This document shows positions 1 to 5,872 of a stretch of DNA of 5,872 nt, in pieces. Origin of the DNA: Planctomycetia bacterium (GTDB taxonomy: Bacteria; Planctomycetota; Planctomycetia; Pirellulales; UBA1268). The DNA lies in the NCBI GenBank assembly GCA_009923125.1, contig RFUD01000175.1, forward strand, positions 1 through 5,872. Reading direction: 5' to 3'. The position numbers and the translations under genes are program-made. How positions within the stretch are numbered: the first letter of the stretch is position 1; every line of letters starts with the position of its first letter. The notes below the pieces were generated by a model. It was given only the letters and a program-made list of their open reading frames with translations, had not been told where the DNA came from and made no database searches.

Positions 1-46
1 GGCCCCGTCGCAAACCGCCGCCCGGTGTAGGGGCATCGAGCGCGCC

Positions 47-189
47 GGCTTCGGGCTCCCCGTATCCCGTCGCCGGACGTTCACTACGGCCCTCCGGGCC
101 TCCGCTCACTCGACTCCGACTGCGCTTCGGCATCCATGCCTTCGCTCGTCTGCGTACGCCGACGACCGGGACACGGGGAGCCCGAAGCC
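47..189. repeat. Long imperfect inverted repeat, intergenic palindromic element
   Basis: The left arm starts with GGCTTCGGGCTCCCCGT at 47-63. Its exact 17-base reverse complement is at 173-189. Pairing continues inward with few mismatches and one single-base bulge to about 80 on the left and 155 on the right, giving arms of roughly 34 bases around a loop of about 75 bases. The right arm can instead form a local hairpin, ACACGGG at 171-177 with CCCGTGT at 191-197. No transposase or target-site duplication is visible. It could be a dispersed intergenic repeat, a remnant of a small non-autonomous element, or a structured region at a transcript 3' end. Sequence alone does not decide. Confidence 0.6.
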
Positions 190-207
190 TCCCGTGTTCA
201 CAGGGAA

Positions 208-294
208 CATGGCCTCGTGCCATTTGATTGATTGCCGGCTTGGAGGCCGGCAATCAAAAGCGAACGGAGGTTCGCCAAGAAAACCGAGGCCATG
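208..294. other. Nested stem structure (possible structured 3' UTR or small RNA)
   Basis: An outer 10-bp stem pairs CATGGCCTCG at 208-217 with CGAGGCCATG at 285-294. Inside it sit two complete hairpins side by side: 228-239 with 246-257 (12 bp), and GCGAAC at 260-265 with GTTCGC at 270-275 closing a GGAG loop. Together they can form a three-way junction. An alternative, mutually exclusive pairing exists between GAAAAC at 279-284 and GTTTTC at 304-309, enclosing GCCA/TGGC at 289-299. Inverted repeats do not show which strand is transcribed. The position 151 bases past the stop of the minus-strand operon suggests the minus strand. No known RNA family is recognised. Confidence 0.35.
228..257 (-). 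terminator. Candidate hairpin terminator after the minus-strand operon
   Basis: TTGATTGCCGGC at 228-239 pairs perfectly with GCCGGCAATCAA at 246-257 around a 6-base loop, giving a 12-bp stem. It lies about 190 bases downstream of the stop codon of the family 2 glycosyltransferase. Neither strand has a proper run of U after the stem: the minus-strand transcript continues into AUCAAAUGG. It is therefore not a textbook intrinsic terminator. It could act as an RNA 3'-end stabiliser or be part of a larger folded element. Confidence 0.35.
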
Positions 295-362
295 ATGGCG
301 AGCGTTTTCGTGAAGACAGAGGCGAGGGGTTATCCCTGCCGTTGAGCCGGCGTATGTGACCA

Positions 363-390
363 GCGCAGGCAGGATGCCGGAGCGCAGGCA
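363..390. repeat. Short direct repeat GCGCAGGCA
   Basis: GCGCAGGCA occurs at 363-371 and again at 382-390. A further small palindrome, GGCC-AGGAT-GGCC, lies at 407-419. These add to the repeat-rich look of the stretch just after the operon. The units are short and may be chance in GC-rich DNA. Confidence 0.25.
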
Positions 391-444
391 CATCCGAGCG
401 AGCGGAGGCCAGGATGGCCGCAGCGAGAGCCGGCGCGGCGAAAC

Positions 445-1473
445 TTACGCAGCGCGGGCGGAGTCGATGGCGCGTTCAGCCGCGGGGGCGTTGAGCGTGC
501 GGCGGACGACCCATGTGGGGCGGCCCTGGGCTTCGCGGTAGGCGCGCACGACGTATTCACCCACGACCGCGATGGCGGCGGTGGGGATCGTGGCCACGAG
601 ACAGGCGACGGCGACGAGGGATGCAAGCGAGATCTCTGATGAGTCGGCGCTCGAACGCGTCCATGCCGTGGCGCCGGCGACGAGGCCGACGAGGGCGAGG
701 GCTGCGACGCCGGCCCAGGTGAGTCGCAGCGGCTTGTCGGAGGAGATCACCACGGCGTCGAAGGCGAGGCCGAGGAGGCGGCGGGCCGAGTACTTGGTCT
801 CGCCGGCGAGCCGGGCGTGGCGGTCGTAGAACACGGCCTCCTGGCGGAAGCCGGCCCAGGGCACGAGGCTCCGCAGGTAGCGGCGCTTCTCGGGCAGGCT
901 CGCGACCGCGTCGACGACGGCCCGGTCGAGGAGTTTGAAGTCGCCGGTGTCGATCGGCACGGGGTAGGGCATGAGGCTCGCGAAGAAGCGATGGAAGAGG
1001 CTTGCGGTGACGAGCTTGAACGCGGTTTCACCCTCGCGCGAACGGCGCTGGCCGAAGGCCACGTCCACCCCGTCCCGCCACCGGGCCACCATCTCCGGGA
1101 TCACCTCGGGCGGGTCTTGCAGGTCGGCGTCGATGATCACCACCGCGTCGCCGCATGCGGCGTCGAGGCCGGCGGACATCGCCGCCTGCTGGCCGAAGTT
1201 GCGTGACAGCTCGATCACGCGGGCGCGGCTGTCGCGGGCCGCGATCGCCTCCAGCCGGGCGAGCGTCCCATCGCGGCTGCCGTCATCCACGTAGATGATC
1301 TCGAATGCCATGCCGGTGTCGGGCAGGATGCGCACGAGCCGCTCGTGCGTCGCGGCCACCACCGCCTCCTCGTTGTGGCATGGGATCACCACGGAGAGCG
1401 TGCCGGCCGCGGGACGGCCGGGAGCGGTCCGCGGACCTCCCTGGGGCATCGGCAGGACGTGGTCGGGGGTCAT
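445..1473 (-). CDS. Family 2 glycosyltransferase, polyprenyl-phosphate sugar synthase type (DPM1/ArnC/GtrB-like)
   Basis: The 342-residue protein has a GT-A catalytic domain at about 25-240: SVVIPCHNEE at 27-36, YVDDGSRDGT at 61-70, and IDADLQDPPE at 114-123 with the metal-binding DAD at 115-117. Further on are DTGDFKLLDR at 175-184 and RHARLAGETKY at 218-228, typical of polyprenyl-phosphate acceptors. Two membrane helices follow at about 252-271 and 284-306, then the GEYVVRAYREAQGRP signature. Family knowledge: such enzymes move a sugar from a nucleotide-sugar to undecaprenyl or related phosphate at the inner face of the membrane. The ATG overlaps the TGA of the preceding gene (ATGA), and GGGAGG lies 8 bases upstream, so translational coupling is likely. 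Length and motifs are complete. It would supply the lipid-linked donor for the GT39-like genes upstream. The sugar is unknown, so no symbol is given. Confidence 0.93.
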   Translation of the reverse strand: MTPDHVLPMPQGGPRTAPGRPAAGTLSVVIPCHNEEAVVAATHERLVRILPDTGMAFEIIYVDDGSRDGTLARLEAIAARDSRARVIELSRNFGQQAAMSAGLDAACGDAVVIIDADLQDPPEVIPEMVARWRDGVDVAFGQRRSREGETAFKLVTASLFHRFFASLMPYPVPIDTGDFKLLDRAVVDAVASLPEKRRYLRSLVPWAGFRQEAVFYDRHARLAGETKYSARRLLGLAFDAVVISSDKPLRLTWAGVAALALVGLVAGATAWTRSSADSSEISLASLVAVACLVATIPTAAIAVVGEYVVRAYREAQGRPTWVVRRTLNAPAAERAIDSARAA

Positions 1474-3116
1474 TTGGTCAGCCTCCCGGCGGCGGCGTTA
1501 CGATCGGTCGGCGGGGGTGTCGTGCCGACGAGCAGATAGTCATGCTTGAAAAACAGGGGACGTGCCCGGCCGATCACGCCGCAACCCGGCGGGAGTGCGG
1601 CGGCGAGCCGGGCGTACTGCGGCTCGGGCACGATCACGACGGCGTCCGGACCCGTGGTGAGGAACGCGTGGGCGTCCGCCGCGGCCTCGGGGTGCCACTC
1701 GGCCACGATGCCATCGGCATAGAAGACGATGTTCGGCGTGTTGCGGCCGAAGGCTCCCAGCCGGGCGTGTCCGCCGGCATGACGATGGGCCTCGCGCACG
1801 AGGTGCGGGAGGGCGTTGGCCCGCGCCAGCCATCCGGCCGCCGGTCCGACGGCGAGCGCCGTGAACACGAGGGCCGTGACCGTGAACACGAACACGGGTT
1901 CGAGCCGGCTGCGGCGCGCCGCCCACAGGCAGGCGATCGCCCCCGTGATCGGCACGAGGCCGACGACTGCCGCGGGCGCGCCGCCCGTGAGTCAGTACCG
2001 CGAGGCGGCGAACGCCGCCACCACGAGCGCCGCCGCCGGATAGGCCGGCATGATGTAGTTGGGGAGTTTCGTGGCGGCGGCCGAGAAGCCCCCGACCCAG
2101 ACCACCAGCCACAGCAGCACCAGCGTTACGGCGGCGGAGCGTGGCGGATCGATCCGCTTCCAGAGTCGCCATCCTGCGAGCACGAGTGCCAGCGGCAGGA
2201 AGCACGACCATGGATAGAAGCCGACCAGCAGCCCCAGCGGATGGTAGAGAACGCTTCCGCCATGCTTCTCCATCGGCGCCGCGAATCGGCCGACGTTGTG
2301 GACGAGGAAGAAGCCCGCCGGCCAGGCGCCGCCGGTGCGCAGGCCGACGGCCACGTACCAGGGCGCCGCGACGGCGAGCATCGACAGCGTGAGCGTGACG
2401 ATCCGCACGCTCCGCAGGGCGGACCACACCGCGAGCCATCCGCTCCACAGGAGTCCGCCCAAGGTGTGCGGCTCGATCCCACCGCGTCGGAGCCGTCCCG
2501 CGAGTTCGAGGCCCCAGACCCAGGGCAGCGCGACGGCGAGCGGCCCCACGAATCCGATGGGCCCCTTGCACAGCACGGCCAGCCCCATCAGCCCGCCCGG
2601 CAGCAGCGCCCGGCCGGGATCGAGCCGTCGGTCCCCCGTTGCCGGCGCCGCGGCGGGCAGCCAGGCTTCCGCGATCAGGATGGTCGCCCAGGTCGTGAGC
2701 GCGGTGAGGATGGCGTCGGGCGTCGCGGCGTGCGATTCGACTGCGACCAGCAGGCAGCCCACGTAGGACAGCGCCGCGAGCACTCCCGCGAGCGGGCCGA
2801 ACCAGCGCGTGCCGGCCCGCAGCAGGGCGAGCGCCGTCAGCACCGTCGCCAGCGCCGACGGCAGCCGGGCCGCGATCTCCGATTCGCCGCAGGCCGCGAA
2901 ACAGGCGGCCATGCACCAGTGCATGAGCACCGGCTTGTCCACGGCCAGCGTGCCGTTGTACGTCGGCACCACCCAGTCTCCGGTGTCGAGCATCGTGCGG
3001 GCGATCGCGGCGAATCGCGGTTCGTCCTCGTCCCAGAAGGGGGTGGGCCAGAAGCCCACGGCCAGCGTCGCGACGGTGGCGACGAGCACGATGAGGTGCG
3101 GATGACGGAGCGGCAT
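1470..3116 (-). pseudogene. GT39/ArnT-like membrane glycosyltransferase interrupted by an in-frame TGA
   Basis: From the ATG at 3116 the frame gives 374 residues, then TGA at 1994-1992, then 173 more codons in the same frame to TGA at 1470. The first part has a membrane helix at about 7-23, the acidic loop WDEDEP at 28-33, DKPVLMHW at 60-67, TPDA, CKGPIG, HNVGRF at 273-278 and TKLPNY at 349-354, all shared with the upstream paralogue. After the stop come two hydrophobic helices and a soluble C-terminal domain matching the paralogue (NIVFYA, then LPPGC, then HDYLLVG). Against the paralogue about 50 residues, including one helix, are missing at the stop. Family role: transfer of a sugar from polyprenyl phosphate on the outer side of the membrane. 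A gene caller may report two pieces, 1992-3116 and a GTG-started 1470-1955. Nonsense mutation, real decay, assembly error or leaky readthrough are all possible. Confidence 0.8.
1482..1487 (-). promoter_or_regulatory. Strong Shine-Dalgarno site for the GT2 gene
   Basis: On the minus strand GGGAGG lies 8 bases before the ATG at 1473, inside the last codons of the upstream gene. It fixes the start and would let the GT2 gene be translated independently even though its upstream neighbour stops early. Confidence 0.7.
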
Positions 3117-3157
3117 CGGGTCTTCCCGGCGGGTGGATGGAAGGGGGTTCGTGGATG

Positions 3158-4852
3158 TCAGGGCAAGAGCGCGAGGGCGCCCGTGGCCGGCGGCGGACCG
3201 ACGACGAGGTAGTGGCGATCCTCGAACGTGGGGATCCGGGCGAGCACGGTGCAGCCGGCCGGAAACGCCTCGCGCACCAGGGGTTCGTGGCGGCTGTCGA
3301 TCACGAGCCTCGCCTGGGGATGGGCGGTGAGATGGCGGGTGACGTCGGCGGGAGTGTCGAGCTTGGCGACCGTCGTCCCGGCGTAAAACACGATGCTCGG
3401 CGGGACGTTCCAGAAGCACGCCCATGGGCCCGGGCCGGTAGCGGCGAGTTCCGCGACGCTCTCGCGCACGCCCTGCGCGCGGCTGAAGCGGTCGGCGGCC
3501 ACCGCCGCCAACAGGGTCACGAGCAGGCACGACACGATCGCCAGCGCGGCGATCGCCCGGTGGGGCCGGCCGGCGGCGTCGTGCCGCCACGCGACCACGG
3601 CCCCGGCGATCGGCACGAGTCCCAGCACCCCGAGCCACTCGTCGCCGGGGGACGCGATGGCGGCGCCGATCGGGAGTCCGACCGCGATCGCCGCCCCGCC
3701 CGCGGCGAGCGCGGCCCAGGCGACCTGCATCACGCGTGTGCTTCGCTGGAGAACCCGGGCGTGCCCGAGTCCGTGCGGGGCGACACCAAACAGCGTCGCG
3801 CCGCGGGCCCAGTCGACGAAGAACACCGCCGTGCACAGCGCCAGCGCCGGGTATGCCGGCCAGACATAGCCCGGCAGTTTCGTGCCGGAGCAGGTGAAGG
3901 CGCCGATCCATGCCAGACACCAGCAGGCGAGGAGCGCGACGCCGGTTCGACGCGTTCCGACCGGCCGGTGGCGCAGCACCGCGGCGGCGTGGACGATCAT
4001 CGCCAGGAGCACGATCGACCAGGGAAACAGTCCGATGGCGATCACGCCCGGGTAGTACAGAACCGAGCCGGCATGCCCTTCCATCGGAGCCGCGAACCGG
4101 CCGACGTTGTGGACCAGGAAGAAACCCTGCAGCCATTCGCCACCCGTCGCCGCCGTGACGCCGGCATACCATGGCAGTGCGACGGCTGCCGCCGTGGTGA
4201 AGATCGTCGGCAGCCGCAGGTCGGTGAGAGCGGCTCTCCAGGAGCGGGCGTCGCCGGACACCGCCCGCCATCCGGCGAACAGCACGAAGGCGCCGGCCGG
4301 CAGCACGAGTCCGACTGGCCCCTTGGCGAGGGTCGCCAGGCCGCACGCCGCGCCGATCGCGGCGGCGCCGGCGGCCGAGAGGCCCTCCGGCCGCATGGAC
4401 CGGGCGAACAGCCAGAGCCCGAGCGTGGTGCAGAACGCGAGCGGTGCGTCGGGCGTGGCGGCGCGACCGCCGACGGCCGTCCACAGGCAGGTGGCCATCG
4501 CCAGTCCGGCCAGCAGTCCCGTCGCGGCGTCGAACAAGCGACGGCCGATCCGCCAGGTGAGCAGGCAGGTGCCGATCGTCAGCAGGGCGGAGCCGAGGCG
4601 GGCGCCGGTTTCGTTGCGGCCGCAGACCGCGAATCCGGCCAACTGCACCCAGTTGACCAGCGGCGGCTTCTCGACCCGCAGGCGGCCGTTGAACGTCGGC
4701 ACGACCCAGTCGCCGGAGTCGAGCATGGCGAGCGAACAGGCGGCATTCTTCGGCTCGTCGTCATCCCACAGGGCGGGGCCGCCCAGATTCACGAGCAGCG
4801 TGCAGGCCGCCGCCGCGACGATGAGCGGTGCGTGGAAGCGGGACGGGATCAC
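3158..4852 (-). CDS. GT39/ArnT-like integral-membrane glycosyltransferase
   Basis: The 564-residue polytopic membrane protein starts with a helix at about 9-27, followed by the acidic loop WDDDEP at 29-34 that in the GT39/ArnT/PMT class holds catalytic or metal-binding acids. EKPPLVNW at 61-68, TPDAP at 133-137, AKGPVG at 176-181, HNVGRF at 248-253 and TKLPGY at 324-329 follow. A soluble, probably periplasmic, domain occupies about 453-564. Family role: transfer of a sugar from a polyprenyl-phosphate donor to lipid A, glycan or protein; the acceptor here is unknown. The start is GTG at 4852: the frame upstream reaches a TAG at 4921 with no ATG, GTG or TTG before it, and only a weak AGG lies about 9 bases upstream. 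It is the first gene of the operon, 41 bp before its broken paralogue, and all family landmarks are intact. The tandem pair suggests a duplication. ArnT proper is possible but not shown. Confidence 0.88.
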   Translation of the reverse strand: MIPSRFHAPLIVAAAACTLLVNLGGPALWDDDEPKNAACSLAMLDSGDWVVPTFNGRLRVEKPPLVNWVQLAGFAVCGRNETGARLGSALLTIGTCLLTWRIGRRLFDAATGLLAGLAMATCLWTAVGGRAATPDAPLAFCTTLGLWLFARSMRPEGLSAAGAAAIGAACGLATLAKGPVGLVLPAGAFVLFAGWRAVSGDARSWRAALTDLRLPTIFTTAAAVALPWYAGVTAATGGEWLQGFFLVHNVGRFAAPMEGHAGSVLYYPGVIAIGLFPWSIVLLAMIVHAAAVLRHRPVGTRRTGVALLACWCLAWIGAFTCSGTKLPGYVWPAYPALALCTAVFFVDWARGATLFGVAPHGLGHARVLQRSTRVMQVAWAALAAGGAAIAVGLPIGAAIASPGDEWLGVLGLVPIAGAVVAWRHDAAGRPHRAIAALAIVSCLLVTLLAAVAADRFSRAQGVRESVAELAATGPGPWACFWNVPPSIVFYAGTTVAKLDTPADVTRHLTAHPQARLVIDSRHEPLVREAFPAGCTVLARIPTFEDRHYLVVGPPPATGALALLP

Positions 4853-4915
4853 GTGCGTGAGCCTCGCTGACGGAGACGCCGGGCCGCCGACCGCGGCCCC
4901 GGGAATCGGGGCGGG

Positions 4916-4944
4916 AGACTAGGGGCACCGCCGCCGGCGGTCAA
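4916..4944 (-). promoter_or_regulatory. Candidate sigma-70 type promoter for the glycosyltransferase operon
   Basis: On the minus strand TTGACC (4944-4939) is followed by a 17-base spacer and TAGTCT (4921-4916). The -35 matches the consensus at five of six positions, the -10 at only three of six. The spacer contains the palindrome ACCGCC-GCC-GGCGGT. This would give a leader of roughly 55 bases before the GTG at 4852. Spacing and place are right, but the -10 is weak. Confidence 0.35.
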
Positions 4945-4987
4945 GGCGTTCCGGCCCGACGGAAGTCGTTGATTTTCACGGGGTTCA

Positions 4988-5042
4988 GACCGGTTGACCG
5001 CTGCCCGCAGCCGGGTATGTTCAAGCGGTCCCCACGGTCAAC
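4988..5042. promoter_or_regulatory. Palindromic cluster of GACCG/CGGTC half-sites at the gyrA promoter (possible operator)
   Basis: GACCG stands at 4988-4992 and 4996-5000, and its reverse complement CGGTC at 5026-5030 and 5035-5039. The outermost perfect pair extends to 8 bases: GTTGACCG at 4993-5000 and CGGTCAAC at 5035-5042. Another CGGTCAA lies at 4938-4944. The arrangement surrounds the proposed -10 and transcription start. Two of the copies double as -35 hexamers, so part of the pattern may just be promoter sequence. No regulator is identified. Confidence 0.3.
4994..5021 (+). promoter_or_regulatory. Candidate sigma-70 type promoter for gyrA
   Basis: TTGACC at 4994-4999 (five of six against TTGACA), a 16-base spacer, and TATGTT at 5016-5021 (four of six against TATAAT). 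Transcription would begin near 5028, about 60 bases before the gyrA start. The spacer holds a small GCTG-CCCG-CAGC hairpin. Confidence 0.45.
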
Positions 5043-5073
5043 TTTCAGGGACGGAGTGACGCAGGGAACGACC

Positions 5074-5078
5074 GGGAG
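5074..5078 (+). promoter_or_regulatory. Shine-Dalgarno site supporting the TTG start of gyrA
   Basis: GGGAG ends 8 bases before TTG at 5087. An in-frame TGA at 5057-5059 closes the frame upstream, and no ATG or GTG lies between. The only other early start, GTG at 5105, has no better site, so TTG is preferred. Confidence 0.6.
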
Positions 5079-5086
5079 AGTGCCCC

Positions 5087-5872
5087 TTGGCAGACGACGA
5101 CACTGTGGCAGGTGAGGGAGAGCAGGGGGGCGGCGCAGCCGGGGATGACGGCACGCTGCGGGACATCTCCGGCGGGCGGCTCATCGAGCTGCCGATCGAG
5201 CAGGAGCTCAAGGACAGCTATCTGACGTACGCGATGAGCGTGATCGTCAGCCGCGCGCTTCCCGACGTGCGGGACGGGCTCAAGCCGTCGCAGCGGCGGA
5301 TCCTCGTGGCGATGAACGACCTGAACCTGTCGCCGGGGGCCGCCCGCGTGAAGTGCGCCAAGATCTCCGGCGACACCAGCGGCAACTACCACCCGCACGG
5401 CGAGAGCGTGATCTACCCGACGCTCGTCCGCATGGCCCAGGAATGGAACATGCGGCACGTGCTGGTCGACAAGCAGGGCAACTTCGGCTCGATCGCCGGC
5501 CTGCCCGCCGCCGCGATGCGATACACGGAGGCCCGGCTCTCGCCGATCGCGGCGCTCATGCTCGACGACCTCGAGCTCGACACCGTCGATTTCGTGCCGA
5601 CGTACGACGAGCGGAACACCGAGCCCGTCGTGCTGCCCAGCCGGTTCCCCAACCTCGTCGTGAACGGCGCCGGTGGCATCGCCGTGGGCATGGCCACCAG
5701 CATTCCGCCGCACAACCTCGGCGAGGTCTGCCGCGCGCTCGTGGCGCTGATCGACAACCCGTCCCTGTCGATGGCCGAGCTGCTCGAGATCGTCCCCGGC
5801 CCCGACTTCCCCACCGGCGGCATCGTGATGGGCCGCGATGCGTTGGTCCGCGGCTACCTCACCGGCCGCAGC
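5087..5872 (+). CDS. gyrA: DNA gyrase subunit A, N-terminal part, cut by the window end
   Basis: The first 262 codons of a type IIA topoisomerase A subunit, which cuts and rejoins DNA and with GyrB introduces negative supercoils. A Gly- and Asp/Glu-rich leader of about 25 residues precedes the conserved start of the winged-helix core (LKDSYLTYAMSVIVSRALPD, 41-60). DGLKPSQRRIL lies at 63-73, HPHGESVIYP at 102-111, QGNFGSI at 130-136, and AAMRYTEARLS at 142-152 with the catalytic Tyr146 next to Arg145 (E. coli Tyr122 and Arg121). YDERNTEPVVLPSRFPNL and GIAVGMATSIPPHNLGE follow. The quinolone-binding Ser83 equivalent is Ser107, but the Asp87 equivalent is Pro111. The start is TTG with a good ribosome site. 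The C-terminal domain that separates GyrA from ParC is outside the window, so topoisomerase IV is not strictly excluded. The gene is divergent from the glycosyltransferase operon and probably unrelated to it in function. Confidence 0.94.
   Translation, partial: MADDDTVAGEGEQGGGAAGDDGTLRDISGGRLIELPIEQELKDSYLTYAMSVIVSRALPDVRDGLKPSQRRILVAMNDLNLSPGAARVKCAKISGDTSGNYHPHGESVIYPTLVRMAQEWNMRHVLVDKQGNFGSIAGLPAAAMRYTEARLSPIAALMLDDLELDTVDFVPTYDERNTEPVVLPSRFPNLVVNGAGGIAVGMATSIPPHNLGEVCRALVALIDNPSLSMAELLEIVPGPDFPTGGIVMGRDALVRGYLTGRS

Larger units (their letters stand above)
1..444. other. Gene-free region downstream of the glycosyltransferase operon
   Basis: No convincing gene lies here. Open frames exist on both strands, but they run through inverted repeats: the same peptide GFGLPVS can be read on both strands because of the repeat at 47-189. 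That is what a non-coding palindromic element gives, not a gene. The part from about 200 to 330 is visibly richer in A and T than the rest of the window. The stretch holds a long inverted repeat, a nested stem structure and short direct repeats, each listed separately. Bases 1-30 read in frame 1 as nine codons ending in TAG with mostly G or C in third position, so the very end of a convergent plus-strand gene is possible but too short to support. Confidence 0.6.

Noticed and set aside
1..30. Possible C-terminal end of a convergent plus-strand gene (nine codons, then TAG)
   Set aside because: Third-position G/C is suggestive, but nine codons cannot support a gene call.
47..189. Insertion sequence or CRISPR
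   Set aside because: There is a single inverted repeat, no transposase, no regularly spaced direct repeats and no visible target duplication.
1973..1994. Selenocysteine at the in-frame TGA, because CGGGC-GGCGC-GCCCG can form a hairpin right after it
   Set aside because: The paralogue has no cysteine here, this family is not known for selenoproteins, the hairpin begins only four bases after TGA, and short GC palindromes are common in such DNA. Other TGA codons in the operon act as normal stops.
2270..2315. Recent gene conversion between the two transferases, since 2271-2315 and 4082-4126 match at 41 of 45 bases
   Set aside because: The four differences leave the encoded block unchanged and similarity falls off on both sides where the proteins differ. 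Strong constraint on an active-site loop explains it well enough.
1305..3212. Long plus-strand open frame of 635 codons opposite the broken transferase gene
   Set aside because: Its translation is low in hydrophobic residues and rich in Arg, Gly, Pro and His with no family motif, while the minus strand encodes a recognisable GT39-like protein. Long antisense frames are expected in GC-rich coding DNA.
1992..4484. 830-codon minus-strand frame that appears to fuse both transferase regions
   Set aside because: Only the part from 3116 downward is real. Upstream of it the frame is a shifted reading of the intact paralogue, giving Arg-rich nonsense.
3137..4870. Plus-strand open frame of 577 codons opposite the intact GT39-like gene
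   Set aside because: Same pattern: charged low-complexity antisense translation, no motif, and the opposite strand has clear family signatures.
5045..5713. Minus-strand open frames opposite gyrA
   Set aside because: Shadow frames of a strongly conserved gene, with no recognisable domain.

Overview
The window is strongly GC-rich bacterial chromosome. The N-terminal third of a type IIA topoisomerase A subunit at the right end carries sequence choices (HPHGESVIYPTLVRMAQ, VDKQGNFGSIAGLP, YDERNTEP) that I associate with Planctomycetes, probably the Pirellulales. This assignment is recognition from memory, not a search result.

Layout from left to right: (a) 1-444, a gene-free stretch downstream of the minus-strand operon. 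It holds a long imperfect inverted repeat (47-189), a nested set of stems around a 12-bp hairpin (208-294) and short direct repeats (363-390). (b) 445-4852, three minus-strand genes transcribed right to left: an ArnT/GT39-like integral-membrane glycosyltransferase (3158-4852), a second paralogous GT39-like gene broken by an in-frame TGA (1470-3116), and a DPM1/ArnC/GtrB-type family 2 glycosyltransferase with two C-terminal membrane helices (445-1473). The gaps are 41 bp and a 4-bp ATGA overlap, so they look like one operon. (c) 4853-5086, a 234-bp divergent intergenic region with a candidate promoter on each strand and a cluster of GACCG/CGGTC half-sites. (d) 5087-5872, the start of gyrA on the plus strand, cut by the window end.

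The three operon genes fit one pathway. The GT2 enzyme would load a sugar from a nucleotide-sugar onto polyprenyl phosphate at the cytoplasmic face. The GT39-like membrane enzymes would transfer that sugar from the lipid carrier to an acceptor on the outer side of the membrane. The sugar and the acceptor (lipid A, glycan or protein) cannot be read from the sequence. The most unusual observation is that the middle gene carries a TGA codon at exactly the place where, relative to its neighbour, about 50 residues including one membrane helix are missing, while the reading frame on both sides is still well conserved. I see no sign of a wholly new system, mobile element, CRISPR array, tRNA or rRNA.
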